A stretch of DNA of 64,000 nucleotides from Dreissena polymorpha (taxonomy: Eukaryota > Mollusca > Bivalvia > Myida > Dreissenidae): NCBI RefSeq assembly GCF_020536995.1, contig NC_068365.1, positions 34,185,067 through 34,249,066 of the forward strand, in the 5' to 3' direction. Below the pieces are notes generated by a model. The model had not been told where the DNA came from and searched no databases. It worked only from the letters and a program-made list of their open reading frames with translations. Numbering within the stretch: position 1 is the stretch's first letter; each line of letters starts with the position of its first letter. A program made the position numbers and the translations under genes. Positions 1-12,522 of this stretch are shown here, one piece after another.

Positions 1-1329
1 ACTGCCCTGTACAACAGCCAAATGGTAGTATACTGCCCTGTACAAGAGCCACATGGTAGTATACTGCCCTGTACAAGAGTCACTTGGTATTATACTGCCC
101 TGTACAAGAGTCACTTGGTAGTATACTGCCCTGTACAAGAGTCACATGTTAGTATACTGCCCTGTACAAGAGTCACTTGGTAGTATACTGCCCTGTACAA
201 GAGCCACATGGTAGTATATTGCCCTGTACAACGGCCACATAGTAGTATACTGCCCTGTACAAGAGCCACATGGTAGTATACTGCCCTGTACAAGAGCCAC
301 ATGGTAGTATACTGCCCTGTACAAGAGTCACATGATAGTATACTGCCCTGTACAAGAGTCACATTGTAGTATACTGCCCTGTACACCAGCCACATGGTAG
401 TATACTGCCCTGTACAAGAGCCACATGGTAGTATACTGCCCTGTACAAGAGCCACATGGTAGTATACTGCCATGTACAAGAGCCACATGGTAGTATACTA
501 CCCTGTACAAGAGCCACATGGTAGTATACTGCCATGTACAAGAGCCACATGGTAGTATACTGCCCTGTACAATAGCCACATGGTAGTATACTGCCCTGTA
601 CAAGAGCCACATGGTAGTATACTGCCCTGTACAAGAGCCACATGGTAGTATACTGCCATGTACAAGAGCCACATGATAGTATACTGCCCTGTACTAGAGT
701 CACATTGTAGTATACTGCCCTGTACAAGAGCCACATGGCAGTATACTGCCCTGTACAAGAGCCACATGGTAGTATACTGCCATGTACAAGAGCCACATGG
801 TAGTATACTGCCCTGTACAATAGCCACATGATAGTATACTGCCCTGTACAAGAGTCACATTGTAGTATACTGCCCTGTAAAAGAGCCACATGGTAGTATA
901 CTGCCCTGTACAGGAGTCACATGATAGTATACTGCCCTGTACAAGTGTCACATTGTAGTAGACTGCCCTGTACAAGAGCCACATGGTAGTATACTGCCCG
1001 GAACAAGAGTCACATGGTAGTTAACTGTCCTGTACAAGAGTGTCATATTTGTATACAGCCCTGTACAAGAGTCACATTGTAGTATACTGCCCTGTACAAG
1101 AGCCACATGGAAGTATCCTGCCCTGTACAAGAGCCACATGGTAGTATACTGCCCTGTACAAGAGTCACATGGTAGTATACTGCCCTATACACCAGCCACA
1201 TGGTAGAATACTTCCCTGTACACCAGCCACATGGTAGTATACTGCCCTGTACACCAGCCACATGGTAGTATACTGCCCTGTGCACGAGTCACATGGTAGT
1301 ATGCTGCCCTGTTCACCAGCCACATGGTA
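1..1329. repeat. 31-bp satellite array, about 43 units
   Basis: A 31-bp unit repeats head to tail from the first base of the window to about 1329, so the array probably continues to the left. The unit contains TGTACAAGAG, CCACATGGTAGTATAC and TGCCC. Variants are mostly single substitutions (GAGCC/GAGTC, CCTGTACA/CATGTACA, ACACCAG near the right end) and spacing is almost perfectly kept. The copy number is length divided by period. Because 31 is not a multiple of 3 and the unit lacks stops on the minus strand, all three minus frames stay open for long stretches. These are not genes. Confidence 0.97.
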
Positions 1330-1614
1330 GACAAAAAATGAAATCAAGTGACAGATATTATGCAATACTTTTAGGGGGAGTCTTATGTTTTGAGAATAAG
1401 AAAAAACAAATCTAGGAAATTACAGATAGCATTTATGATTAAACGTGTCCCATCTTAATCGTTACATTACTTTTCCTGTACAATATACATTCAAATAAAA
1501 CCATAGCTGTTATTATTTAATTTACAATTAAATTTAAGCGAAACGTAAACATCAATGTTTTAAGTGTTGTTTGTTTATATATAACTTAGGATATAAAACT
1601 GTTTTAAATACAAT

Positions 1615-1620
1615 TTTATT
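1615..1620 (-). terminator. Poly(A) signal overlapping the stop codon
   Basis: The minus strand reads GAATAAAATT at the end of the mucin-like gene. The TAA stop (1618-1616) lies inside a canonical AATAAA, so the 3' UTR would be only about 15-25 nt. I see no better AATAAA in the next few hundred bases. Confidence 0.55.
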
Positions 1621-4600
1621 CGCATGCCTCTGAACTCGATATGATTTGTATATACTCCTTCCTATTTTTTTTACCTTTCTTCTCAGCTGTGGGGACTGCA
1701 GTAGTCTTAGTTGTCGGAATTTCAGTTGGTATTTGTGTTGCAGTTGTTGTTGGTAGTGGTTTATTTTCTGTTGGTTGTGGCGTTGTTGTTGGTTGTGGTG
1801 TAGGTGTTGGTGGTTGTGGTGTGGTTGGTGGTTGTGTTGTAGTAGTTGTTGGTTGTGGTGTTGTTGTTAGTTGTGGTGTAGTTGTTGTTGGCTGTGGTGT
1901 AGTTGTTGGTCGTGGTGTAGTTGTTGGTGGTTGTGGTGTAGTTGTTGGTTGTGGTGAAGTTGTTGGTTGTGGTGTAGATGTTGGTTGTGGTGTAGTTGTT
2001 GGTTGTGGTGTAGTTGTTGTTGGTTGTGGTATATTTGTTGGTTGTTGTGTAGTTGTTGTTGGTTGTGGTGTTGTTGCTGGTTGTGGTGTAGTAGTTGTTG
2101 GTTGTGGTGTAGTTGTTGTTGGTTGTTGTGTAGTTGTTCGTTGTGGTGTAGTTGTTGTTGGTTGTGGTGTAGTTGTTGTTGGCTTTGGTGTAGTTGTTTG
2201 CTGTGGTGTAGTTGTTGTTGGTTGTTTGGTAGTTGTTGTTGGTGAAGTAGTAGTGGTTGTTGATGTAGTTGTAGTAAATACTGCGTGTATAACTTCTTCG
2301 CAGGTGATATTCAACAGCATGTCAGGATAGGCTATAAAACAAATATTACACTTCATCAATTAAAGCAGATAACTGAGATGAAGTCTTACATGGATGACTC
2401 AAGAACTAATATTTCCTATAGGTCCGAATGGCGTGTACTTGCCAATAAATACAATATTACTCCAACAAGCTACATGCATAAAGAACAAATTATAGCGTAC
2501 GATCCGGCAATACTAGTATATAATATTCAATGGTTACCTCTTGCCTTGAACCAGATCATGGCTGGTGAGTCACGTGCACCGTCCTTGTGAATGTCCCTCA
2601 GAAGCACCTCCGTTGTCTGCCCAGGTGACAAGGTAATATAATGTAGGCTTTTATATATAAAGTTATCTTTCCAATGTTCGGTTGATTCCTGACAACGCCG
2701 AAAGAAACCCTCGGGCGTAAATATAGCGCTGGAACACATTGCCGATGAGGCGTTGACGTCACGGTTGTGGCTCTCCAGACGTACGTCTATCCAGTCCAGA
2801 ATGAGCGTGGTCGAAGTCTGTGTATGCATATTAGTGAACGAACATTTGCACTCTTTGCTTGCTTTAGTTGGATCAAAGGCCTCGGATGATCCTTGGAACC
2901 AGATATCGGTAGAGTTGGTGACTTTGTTCGTTTTCTTGAAGGGTCCTCCACACATTGGCATCATGTTAACAACTGCGGATAGAGATGATTTGTAAGTAGT
3001 GTATCGCGTTGGTAGCCCTTCCTTCAGAAGGAATTAAATCTTTGATTGAATTTTTTGCTAACTTAAAAAAAGATTTATCAAATATGACCCAATGCAAACA
3101 TAAATATGTTGAATTTTTGTATCGCTCTTATGAATATAGAATAATGTATGTAAAGAAAAGTAGACAACACAGCAAATGGGATGCGAAGTTGGGCAGTGTA
3201 CAACACTATGCATGAATATAAATAGTCTAACAACTTTTTGTACTAAAGATAAGTTAAAATTATGTACGCAAATGAATAGTTATAAAAGCACTGTACGCCT
3301 ACAACCTGGAAAATCATAAAGCATCGTTGTTTCCTTAAAAATGTAACCGAAGTAAGCGGTTATCGTGTGCTTGGTATACAATAAATACAGATCCTTACAT
3401 ATATTATGCGGCCGGACTGAGTATTCAGAATGAGCAATTTAACAGTCCAACACTCTGCAAACTGTGCTAGCTTGCCATGGGGACAGTTACGTTTTCGTCT
3501 TTGCCACTTACCGTTGTCACAGACATATTCTAGATGCACATACGATGACGTGGCCCCTGTGGTGGGGTTGACGACCTGCCACGGCGCCTGTATGTCTGAG
3601 CAGTTGGTGCGTCCGGAGCAGTTTCGATAAGCTTGGTACGTGTGCTCCAGTGTGAATGTTGCCATTGGATCAGCTTCCTTGTAGCTGCAGCAGTCAGGTG
3701 TTTTGCCACAGTGGTTGTCTTGTGGGCACATCTACAAGTGAAACGATATATTTTTGTTACATATATTTTAATATTGATTACACAATAATGCATACATTGT
3801 TTATATGTGTACTTTTTATTTCTAATTTATTCATTTTGTTATATATATTGTATGTTAATATTGATAATATTTGTATGCGTTTTTATATTTGAATATTAAT
3901 GGTTTGCGTATCTTTATTATATTAGTATATAGTTTTCTGTGTAAGTTGATATTATCTACATATTAATTGTGGCATATTCTGAAACAGCTGGACCTATTAA
4001 TGTGTCTATAACACCTATAAATGTCGCATAAACATTACCGGAAGAAATTGTTCGTACAAATTCCTAATACATACATTGTTTATGCGCGTTTGAACGTTTT
4101 CAATTCATACTTATTAGGTTCCGGCCATCCATTCTGGTCATGAAAGACCAGAGTAATAACGAAATCAACATTTTTATAGATGGCAAACCATACGATCATT
4201 TGTTACCCCGGCATCCTTTCTTCCCGCAATCAGGTTTGTAAACCGAATGATCGAGTTACTCGAGCATCGGAGGCTGAAGAAGTCGCAGGCCGGATCTAAA
4301 CCGTAGCACGCATTGCTAATAAGTGATTTTGCCTGCTGAATGCTCAAACCCACTGAAATAGTAAGTATGGAACAACATTTATAATTCTATCTTCCAAGTT
4401 CTATCCAGACGCTCAACGTAAGAAATATGTCACGGTAAATGACATCATTTTTTAATATCCTAAACACAATCATGAATTTTTCATTTCATTGTATGAATCT
4501 CGTACCAAGACGATGCGTTTGTGGGCGTATGTTTGGTACCTGACTATATAGCAAAGATGTCGCGTTCCAGAGGCGACACTGTGTCTTTTTGTTGTAGATA

Positions 4601-7475
4601 TAACGCACCGAGATATTTGCAATTCAGCATATAACTTCTCAAGCAAACTAGCTAGCAGGTTATGTATAGCGAGGTATCTAACCTGGGAGTTATGTCTATA
4701 GCAATGGTCCGTGACAGTCATATAGTGGACCTTTATATCGCTTATAAAGCAGAGGATGTTGATTTTAATGGTTATCTCGCAAATGTGATCAAGGTTGCGT
4801 GTTGCTGTGAACGTGGGTGTGTGTGTGTTTGCACTGATGTGTATTTTGAAGTTAACGAGGTCCTTCCTCGCCTACGGCTGCATTATATGTGTTCCCAGAC
4901 CTTCTACATAATTAAATTACTTGAGCCGCGAATATTGGGACAAAGTTTGATCTATAGCTGACATTTCAAACTTTTAGTGCTTAGAAAAATATTTTCCATC
5001 TTGTAGTTGCTCTGTTTATGGGGGAAACGCGGTGAAAACCCCAACTCTCTGGTAGGATGACCCCAAACATAGCTCGCATGCGTCGGAAGCTGGGATTGCA
5101 CCCGGGTCGCATAGGTGAGAAGAGTGTACCAACCACTGCGCTTACCTACACATTTAAACTAATGTTTGATACCGATGTATTATATCTTCTATCATTAATT
5201 CCTTGTCAACAAAAAATAAATCAGTAAAGACGAAGAGGCGAATGAATGAAATGATTATTCGACAATCGACTGTGTTCAGAGAAATATTATAAATTGTAAA
5301 TCAGCACATCCGTTAAAAAACCCATCCATTTAGTCCTTCGTTAAAAACTTCTATATTGGTTCATGCATTCGTTTATTAATATACGTGGTTGTTCCTTCAT
5401 ACAATCATGTTTAAACAAACTGAATAAAAACAAACAATCGAAACAATATATTTACATGCACGGTCTACAAACATATGCATGTTAAAGTGTAAAAACGAAA
5501 AGTTTTAGTAAAGAAGACAATATGCTGTCTTAAGTTAAATTCTATGGTTTGAATTTATGTGTATGCACCGTTTGGTACGCGAGTAACGACAGAACGGATC
5601 TAGGTATCACATTTCTCGCTTTAAGCTTACAATGAACCGATTTAACAGATTTCAAATATATTCCAAACCCAGTTCAAATTGCGACGGCGTGTGAAAAGAC
5701 AACCTGAACTTGAAATATTTAACCTTAAAGGCGTTTGAGCACGGTTGGACTTTAATATAAAAATTAAGCCCAGACCTTTTAATGAAGAGTTGTTCGTGTA
5801 CACTGTCGATCGCCCAGCATTTATTGAAAATTTCTAGAATAACATTGTTTCTTTTGAATTATGTTACCCACGCATATTTAATGTAATTATTACAATGCTT
5901 GTATTATCTTTTTGAAAACAAGCATGAAAAATCAAACAATGAATGAGACGTTGATTGAATCGGAGTATTTTGGTTGCAATAACCGACTGTTATCTATTAG
6001 AACTCTGATGTGACTGTCTCAGCTTTATATATTGTCTAAACGAGTTCGAATTAACTCAAAACATCTAGAAATAATGTTTTACAAAGCGATCACTATGTTA
6101 CAACATAAATAAACCATAACCACAATATGTTTACGTTATTTAACAAATTGTTACTTTTGACCAATTGAAGATTTTGCTCTTTGTGTTCAATCAAACAATC
6201 GATGAGTTTTCGAAAAGATCTTTAATTTGTGACAGACAATGAAGTGGAAATAATATTTTAGAGCCCCAGCTGTTTTTTATTTCATTGTAATATATTTTAT
6301 GAATCCCTGCTTTCATTACAATGAAATATTTACCAAACTATTGACATCATTTCATGTAACTGCCTTTTAAACAATTTTTAACGGAAAATCGAACACGAAG
6401 AAATAAACAAACTACCAGTATAAGGTTACAAAACATAAACCGAAGGTAAACGTTTCTCCAATAATGTTCATGTTTCGGGATATCTTTTGTGCTTCGCTGA
6501 CAAACTAATACGATTTGTAAGATTGAACAAAAGAAAAGAGCTAACACTGTAATATTTGTAGTTTTTTTAAACCCAAACTTTCTTTTTCCACTGATATAAA
6601 GCGCCTTTCTCAAATTATTTACAATATGTAACAACATCCTATATATACATCAAAACGATGCGCGTTTATTTGCCATTAACGTTACTGTTATATAAAGTAT
6701 TAACTATGAGTCGAACTATTGAATTTATCTTTTATATAAATTGATGTCAACACAAAAATATACGCAAACACTCCCTTTTCAGTTCATTTTATAGAAACAG
6801 AATATTCATATTTTTAGAGTTATTTTTATTTGATATACCTGCTCAATTTTTCCAAATGCACTTACCATGAAACAAATATAACAACCAATGCTATCATGTT
6901 ATTATGTTCATAGAAGATTATATACAAATCTATAATAAAACGTCAAGTTTGCAATGATAATCTTATAGCGCATTACTCGCAAAGTTAGCATATTATGTAT
7001 CGCTGAATTAATATGGTCTATCTTTATTTAAATAAAATGTAAAGCATGAAAATAAACATGCTTACTTATATCGTAGACAGAGGTATGAATATCTTTGGCG
7101 TTCGTCATATGACCCTTACACAATCCAGAAAAATCAATATTTTAGTTAAACCTTTGGCACAGACATTTTCAGGATCGGAATAAATTTATTTTAGGACTGC
7201 AATTATATGCGAATTATGAATTAATCTATATTAAACTTGTCCTACATACAGACCACACCCACTATTTGAAATATTCATAACACCAACAATAAATAATCAA
7301 TTATCGATATCAATCTAGTGAAAGATATAACATATAAGTATTATTGTAAAGTTTGTAATAGAAAAGAATACAACACGATGTTAGTATTTTATAGATGTAC
7401 ATAATAAAATAACTTACCAAAACAATTGTATATCAAAACACTTGTTAAAGTCCATAAACCGTACGGATGTTCCAT
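1616..7475 (-). CDS. Secreted SUEL-like / CUB-like / Thr-Pro mucin-like protein, 5 exons
   Basis: Five exons join in phase: 7475-7418 (ATG), 4352-4207, 3731-3512, 2972-2538 and 2331-1616 (TAA). They total 1575 nt, or 524 codons plus stop. Each junction has GT/AG and the phases agree (1, 0, 1, 1). Residues 1-20 form a hydrophobic signal peptide (LWTLTSVLIYNCF). Residues 21-68 are a Cys-bearing module (CDFFSLRC). Residues 69-141 resemble a SUEL/galactose-lectin half (CSGRTNC, then YVHLEYVC). Residues 142-286 resemble a CUB-like beta domain (CKCSF, LILDWIDVRL, MIWFKAR). From about residue 305 to 500 the protein is a PTTTTPQ-type tract suited to O-glycosylation. The tail is basic (KKGKKNRK) with no membrane anchor. 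I infer an extracellular matrix, mucus or recognition protein. Domain names are by eye; the exon model is stronger than the functional call. Confidence 0.8.
4353..7417 (-). other. Intron 1 of the SUEL/mucin-like gene
   Basis: AT-rich intron of about 3 kb. It holds one SINE-like sequence (about 5015-5148) and several short open frames with no protein character, including a two-hydrophobic-segment frame at 6347-6637. No further exon with a matching phase was needed, because exon 1 (phase 1) joins exon 2 directly. Confidence 0.6.
5015..5148 (-). mobile_element. tRNA-derived SINE-like sequence
   Basis: Read on the minus strand, it has an A-box-like GCGCAGTGGTTGGTA and, after about 30 bases, a B-box-like GGGTGCAATCCC. 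A tail follows with GGGGTTTTCACCGCGTTTCC, similar in style to the conserved central domain of metazoan tRNA-SINEs. It lies in intron 1 of the SUEL/mucin-like gene. No tRNA cloverleaf is intact. The family assignment is tentative. Confidence 0.5.
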
Positions 7476-7519
7476 CGTCCTAAATTCAGATGAAGCATTA
7501 ATGTCACTGCTTATCAAAA

Positions 7520-7527
7520 TATATATA
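7520..7527 (-). promoter_or_regulatory. TATA box of the SUEL/mucin-like gene
   Basis: On the minus strand TATATATA lies 45 to 52 bases before the proposed ATG at 7475. That leaves room for a start site and a leader of roughly 15-20 nt. It is the only clear TATA-like run close to exon 1. AT-rich surroundings make chance occurrence possible. Confidence 0.4.
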
Positions 7528-7534
7528 ACCTTCG

Positions 7535-8154
7535 TGTTTGATTCTTTACAAAAAACATATATTCTAAATCAAAAAATGTTTGAACCAGGAAGAAGTCTAT
7601 ACTTTGAAGCACTCCCCGGAGAAAATCAACAGAGCGCGGTGTCGTTCGTTCCAATTCGACTTGCATTATTCTATTTGCAAATACGGAAGCAAACAAAGAC
7701 TGACATGTCTATTTATCGTTTCATATCGGCTACTAAATACGAATTCCGTTCTGATTACATAGCCAATTTAATAGCCAAGCTTCATCATTCAAACTAATGT
7801 ATTCATTGATCCATGAGCACTGACGAGGAAGAAATAATTTAAATCTAACATGATCAGAAAAATTGCTGTGCAAATGAAATAAAATTTTCATTTCAAAATT
7901 TTGTCACCAGGTCTGTATGCGTAATTTAAGGGTATATTTGAAAAAGCAGTGGGTTATCTTTCATATACGAGGATAAGCAAACATGTTAGAAATTCGTTTT
8001 AAATATTTTATATTAGGCAAGAACAGCTTTCCATGTTATACGCTGATCTGCGCCGATTTGGCTGAACATTTGTATAGGTCCTTTAGCTTTTGTATCAAGT
8101 CGTTTTATTTTGTCTAAACGTTACTGAAAACTGATGTGTTACCTTATTGCAAAG
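7535..8154. other. Intergenic, nothing recognised
   Basis: Lies between the upstream side of the SUEL/mucin-like gene and the transposon at 8155. Short open frames here have no protein-like composition. Confidence 0.5.
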
Positions 8155-8504
8155 TACGGTGGCATAGAGGTGACATTCACTTCTCTTTTTTTAAATTGCT
8201 CTCCTCTTTTTTCTATCTCGTGGCCACGAGTTAGCTATGTCGTGGCCACGAGATAGAAATAATAGGAGTGCAAAACTAAATAAAAGCGGCGTACAATTAA
8301 AAAAAAGAGCGGTGCAGTAAATAAAGGCAGAGTGAATTAAATAAAAGAGGAGAGAATTTTCGTCATCTCGAGATCCCGAGTTAGTCAGCCAATCAAATGT
8401 TGCGTAACATGTGTAAATGTTCTGTACGCATATATATAGTTGGTCAAAGCAGGCAAGGCTCTGATATAACATAACAGTACTATTAGTACTACTATTACTG
8501 CTAC

Positions 8505-8869
<365 letters not shown>

Positions 8870-8870
<1 letters not shown>

Positions 8871-9165
8871 TTCGACGACGACGACGCCGACGGACGATCA
8901 ACGGACGACTGACCGATGGACGACGACCTACGGGCGACCGAGGGACGACCGATGTTTGGACGAGCGACGACCGACTGACGACGCTGGATGGATGACCGAC
9001 GGACGACCGGAGGACGGACGATGGACGAACGACGGACGACGCCGGATGGACGACCGACGGACGACGACCGGAGGACGGACGATGGACGACCGATGGACGA
9101 CCAACAGACAACCGACTGACTACCGGACGACGACCGACGGACGACGACGACGACGACGACTACGA
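8870..9165. repeat. GGACGAC-type minisatellite
   Basis: Irregular repeats of GACGACCGACGGACGAC-like units, with a longer block (about 70 bp around GGAGGACGGACGATGGAC) present twice. It forms the GC-rich middle of the 8155-9567 element. Confidence 0.8.
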
Positions 9166-9175
9166 CTACTACGAC

Positions 9176-9198
9176 GACGACTACTACTATTTCTACTT

Positions 9199-9271
<73 letters not shown>

Positions 9272-9400
9272 TACTACTACTACTACTTCTACTACTACTT
9301 CTACTACTACTAGCAACAGCAGCAGTAGCAGTAGCAGTAGTAGTAGTAGGAGGAGGAGGAGGAGCAGTTACAGCAGTAGCGATAGTAGTAATAGTAGTAG
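9176..9400. repeat. (TAC)n then (GTA/AGG)n microsatellite
   Basis: A second TAC-triplet run (to about 9311) passes into GCAGCAGTAG and AGGAGG runs before the right inverted repeat. Confidence 0.9.
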
Positions 9401-9735
9401 TAGTGGTAGTAGCTCTGCCTTTATTTACTGCACCGCTCTTTTTTTAATTGCACTCCGCTTTTATTTAGTTTTGTTCACCTCTTTTTTCTAACTCGTGGCC
9501 ACGAGATATAAAAAAGAGGAGTGAAATTTAAAAAAAGAGAAGTGAATGTCACCTCTATGCCACCGTAGCAAAGATATACTTTTGCTATAATAATTTTAAA
9601 ATTTATTGCGGTGTTGCTTGTAATAGCAACTTTAATTGTGTCAAAATTTAACAGGTTGTTAGCTTTAATGGTTGTACAAATGTTGAGCAACCGGGTACGT
9701 GTTCAATCGCAACTAATGTAACTGACATTTTTTTA

Positions 9736-10029
9736 TTAAAACAAAACTTGCAAATGTAATTTAGATTGAACCAAATTGCCGAAACTTAGTGTGTTTGCTT
9801 TAATTTGCATTATAACATATGGACCCGTGTTATTAGAAAGAAGAACAAGATCTAACATGCCTTCCGTAGTAATACAATACCAGTCAATGTCTCTTGTTGG
9901 GTGCGTTATTTGTAAAAAGGCGTATGCGTTGTCGAGCATTTGAAAATCGTTCAAGCGTTTGAGTGGGTGATAAACAATCTCCACGCAGAGTTGTCGTTCC
10001 TTGCTATCACATACAACTCTGCGTAAGGC
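9736..10029 (-). CDS. Unrecognised protein-like frame, partial
   Basis: Open on the minus strand from after an in-frame TGA (10032-10030) to a TAA at 9738-9736. The translation looks like real globular protein: VCDSKERQLCVEIV, then HPLKRLNDFQMLDNAYAFLQ, then DIDWYCITTEGML and a C-terminal LVQSKLHLQ. I do not recognise the family. The stop is embedded in TTTTAATAAAA, so a poly(A) signal overlaps it. That would suit either a last exon or a retrocopied fragment. No convincing acceptor was found at the 5' end, and a perfect 12-bp inverted repeat (9982-9993 and 10013-10024) overlaps the start of the frame. Confidence 0.35.
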   Translation of the reverse strand, partial: ALRRVVCDSKERQLCVEIVYHPLKRLNDFQMLDNAYAFLQITHPTRDIDWYCITTEGMLDLVLLSNNTGPYVIMQIKANTLSFGNLVQSKLHLQVLF

Positions 10030-10032
10030 TCA

Positions 10033-10837
10033 GCACGCTATTTGTCTACCAAATAGCTAAAACCGAACAAACGCATTCAATGTATATTTGAGTGGATATT
10101 TAAGATCGCATGCATTAAATTAAGAAATATGACTTTTAAATGTACGATAATTCGTGCAAAAACTTGCGAGTTTTAATGCAACTCTTTGGAACTATTTTAT
10201 CGCCCATTTACGCAGATGGAATCATTCCATGCACTTCACAAATGTAAACAATTGAACATACTTTTTTATTGAGTGACGTTAGGAATTGCTTCGACGTGTG
10301 TATGTATGTTGGTTTCTTAACATAAAAAACATATCTATTTTATATAATAATGAATTAAGACTGATATAAGATATCATGGTATGAGATGGTTTTCTTTAAT
10401 GCAGTTAATGCAATGTAACCGTCGTGCAAGAGATTGTTTAGTATACTGTAACCTCAATGATGAACGCTTGGAATGATCATGACATGAATGAGACGCTTTC
10501 ATAACAATAGTCCGTTCTGAGCCCAACACAGAGGTGAATGTAATGTGACCGTCGTGCAAGAGATTGGGTGATAAACTGATTCATGCCTCATTATTATGTA
10601 CGAGTTTTGATGGTATGCGGATAGTGTAACCGAATAAATGCCAACCTTGTACACAAATAACAAACGCATTTCACAATAATGCTTTAAAGTCATATATGTG
10701 TTTTGTATCGTTGAATTAAATTTTATTCTTAAAGCTGCTAGTTTGAATTTGTAATTACTAATAATTAGTAATCTTTTATAATAAACACTAATATTTAAAA
10801 TAAACAAGGGGATAAGTGTGGAATAAGTTATGTATGG
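10033..10837. other. Intergenic with a short direct repeat
   Basis: AT-rich. The stretch TGTAACCGTCGTGCAAGAGA (10415-10434) recurs almost exactly at 10545-10564, with related sequence around each copy, so a small local duplication lies here. No gene was recognised. Confidence 0.5.
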
Positions 10838-11310
10838 CAAGCGAAATGCACATTAATTCCTTAAACCACGGTTTAACAGTTAACTATATAGTTAAGAGAC
10901 TTTGAACCCGGGTTCAAAGTGCCGTTTGCACATTAAATCCTTAAACCCGAGTTCAAGAGTTTGAACTGCAGTTCAAAGTCTCTTAACTCTATAGTTAAGA
11001 GAGGACCAATGAAATCGCGGCATTTACCTTCTATATATAGCTAATTGTGGTTTAAGCTCCGCTGATTGGTTGTCTCTGAATTATGTAGATAAGAGATTTG
11101 TATCTATTTTAAGACACACTTTGAACTGCGATTCAAACTCTTGAACTCGGGTTTAAGGATTTAATGTGCAAACGGCACTTTGAACCCGGGTTCAAAGTCT
11201 CTTAACTCTATAGTTAACTGTTAAATAATTAATGCGCATTCCGCGCGTCTTAACCCCAGTTTAAGACTTTGAACCGCAGTCTTTAACTTTGAAAAATAGG
11301 TTAAGACTTT
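10838..11310. mobile_element. Fold-back MITE with TATA/CCAAT-bearing core, copy 1
   Basis: Long arms built of short palindromes (GAACCCGGGTTC, TTGAACTGCAGTTCAA, TTAACTATATAGTTAA) flank a unique core. The core has GGACCAATGAAATCGCGG, CTTCTATATATAGCT and a reverse CCAAT (GATTGG). The same arms and core recur at 14100-14590, which fixes the family. There is no coding capacity. The right boundary is uncertain, because degenerate arm-like sequence runs on towards 11310. Confidence 0.75.
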
Positions 11311-11394
11311 TAGGTGTTTGGTTGTCTCTGCACATTAATTATTAACCAATTTCGTCATGTGATATTGTTTTGTTCCTGGCGCATTTCTATCAAG

Positions 11395-11505
11395 AAGGCG
11401 GCGGATGAAGTTAGTGAATTATTACGTACGTTTGAAACAGCATTCCAAGATATAGAAAGAAAACTTCAAAGTGGTTTTGCAGACAACGCAGACTTCGTCA
11501 AAAGT
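11395..11505 (+). CDS. Possible symmetric internal exon, unknown protein
   Basis: A 111-bp phase 0-0 candidate exon lies between a pyrimidine-containing acceptor (TTTCTATCAAG) and a strong donor (AGT|GTGAGT). It encodes 37 residues of amphipathic helix character (KAADEVSELLRTFETAFQDI, then ERKLQSGFADNADFVKS). It sits just right of the MITE at 10838-11310. No partner exon was found, so this may be chance or a remnant. Confidence 0.3.
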
Positions 11506-12522
11506 GTGAGTTTATTGCAGCAAATAAGGTTATATTTATATATTTTCTTTGTGATCCTTTTATGGTATAAATCTGATAGAAATACCCCTAACCGAAATAC
11601 AGTCGATTCGGATTAGTGTACAGTTTGTCAATCAGCTCTGGAAAATCAGCAGTTCCGATTAATTTGTATTTAATTTTCCATGATGCCCCAATAAAAACAA
11701 AATGATAAGTGTCTAAGGTATACATTAGGTAAAGGAATAAAGTAACAAAGTTTTAGTAAGAAAGCTTTTGTATAATGCTTACAGGGGGGATAAATGCAGC
11801 AAAAAGTTAACCAGAACTGATTGAATGAGTTATGTTTTGAAATGCGCATATGGAAATAGAAGGCTTTATTATTTTCAAATTCAAAAATTGCTGATTGAAA
11901 ACAAATGCCATGATAATGTTTTGAAATACTAATTCTGTAAGTTGAATGATTTTAAATAATTTTCCGAAAAGGTGAACATTAAATTGGCTATTTTTGACAA
12001 AAAAATGCATATGCCGTCTGGCCTAACCTGTTATGATACAAAATAAATTTTACCCTTTATTTTTTAAATCATCTCACATTGACACTAAATCCCGAAAGAA
12101 ATTATTGTGGACTGGACTTGTGAATTATGTTTTATCATGTTTTATCACAATAGGGATATAAAATACTTGCGTAAAATAAATTACAAGTATAGATTTATGG
12201 TATCATTAAATGCTAGATTGTTGTCACTCATTATCACTAGTTAACAGATTTCAATATACAAGTACATGCAAAGACAGTTCAATTTGTAAAATATGCAGGT
12301 TTTTTTTCATATATACGCGCGGAAACCCCTTGTTCAGGACCGTGAAACCGGCATTATTATTTATTGACCTTTTTGCTCTTAATTTAAGTGTATGCTTTAT
12401 TGAATGGCAAAAAGGTCAATAAATGATAGGTGATAACGATCGAAAAAGACACGTTAAGATGTAGACTTTGTACAAAAGTGTATTTCGTTATTTATCTGCA
12501 CAAAAAAGGTCGATTTATTCCT
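11506..12522. other. Intergenic, nothing recognised
   Basis: AT-rich sequence with only short open frames of unlikely composition. No repeat seen elsewhere in the window was recognised here. Confidence 0.45.

Noticed and set aside
111-1365. Many overlapping open frames on the minus strand with a YRAVYYHVALVQG repeat
   Set aside because: They are produced in all three frames by the stop-free 31-bp satellite. No start context, introns or non-repeat portion.
1641-2330. Long plus-strand Val/Gly/Cys-rich frame
   Set aside because: Antisense shadow of the Thr/Pro mucin-like exon on the minus strand, whose splice phase joins it to real upstream exons.
6347-6637. Minus-strand 96-residue frame with two hydrophobic stretches
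   Set aside because: Lies in intron 1 of the SUEL/mucin-like gene, has no recognisable motif, and the gene joins in phase without it.
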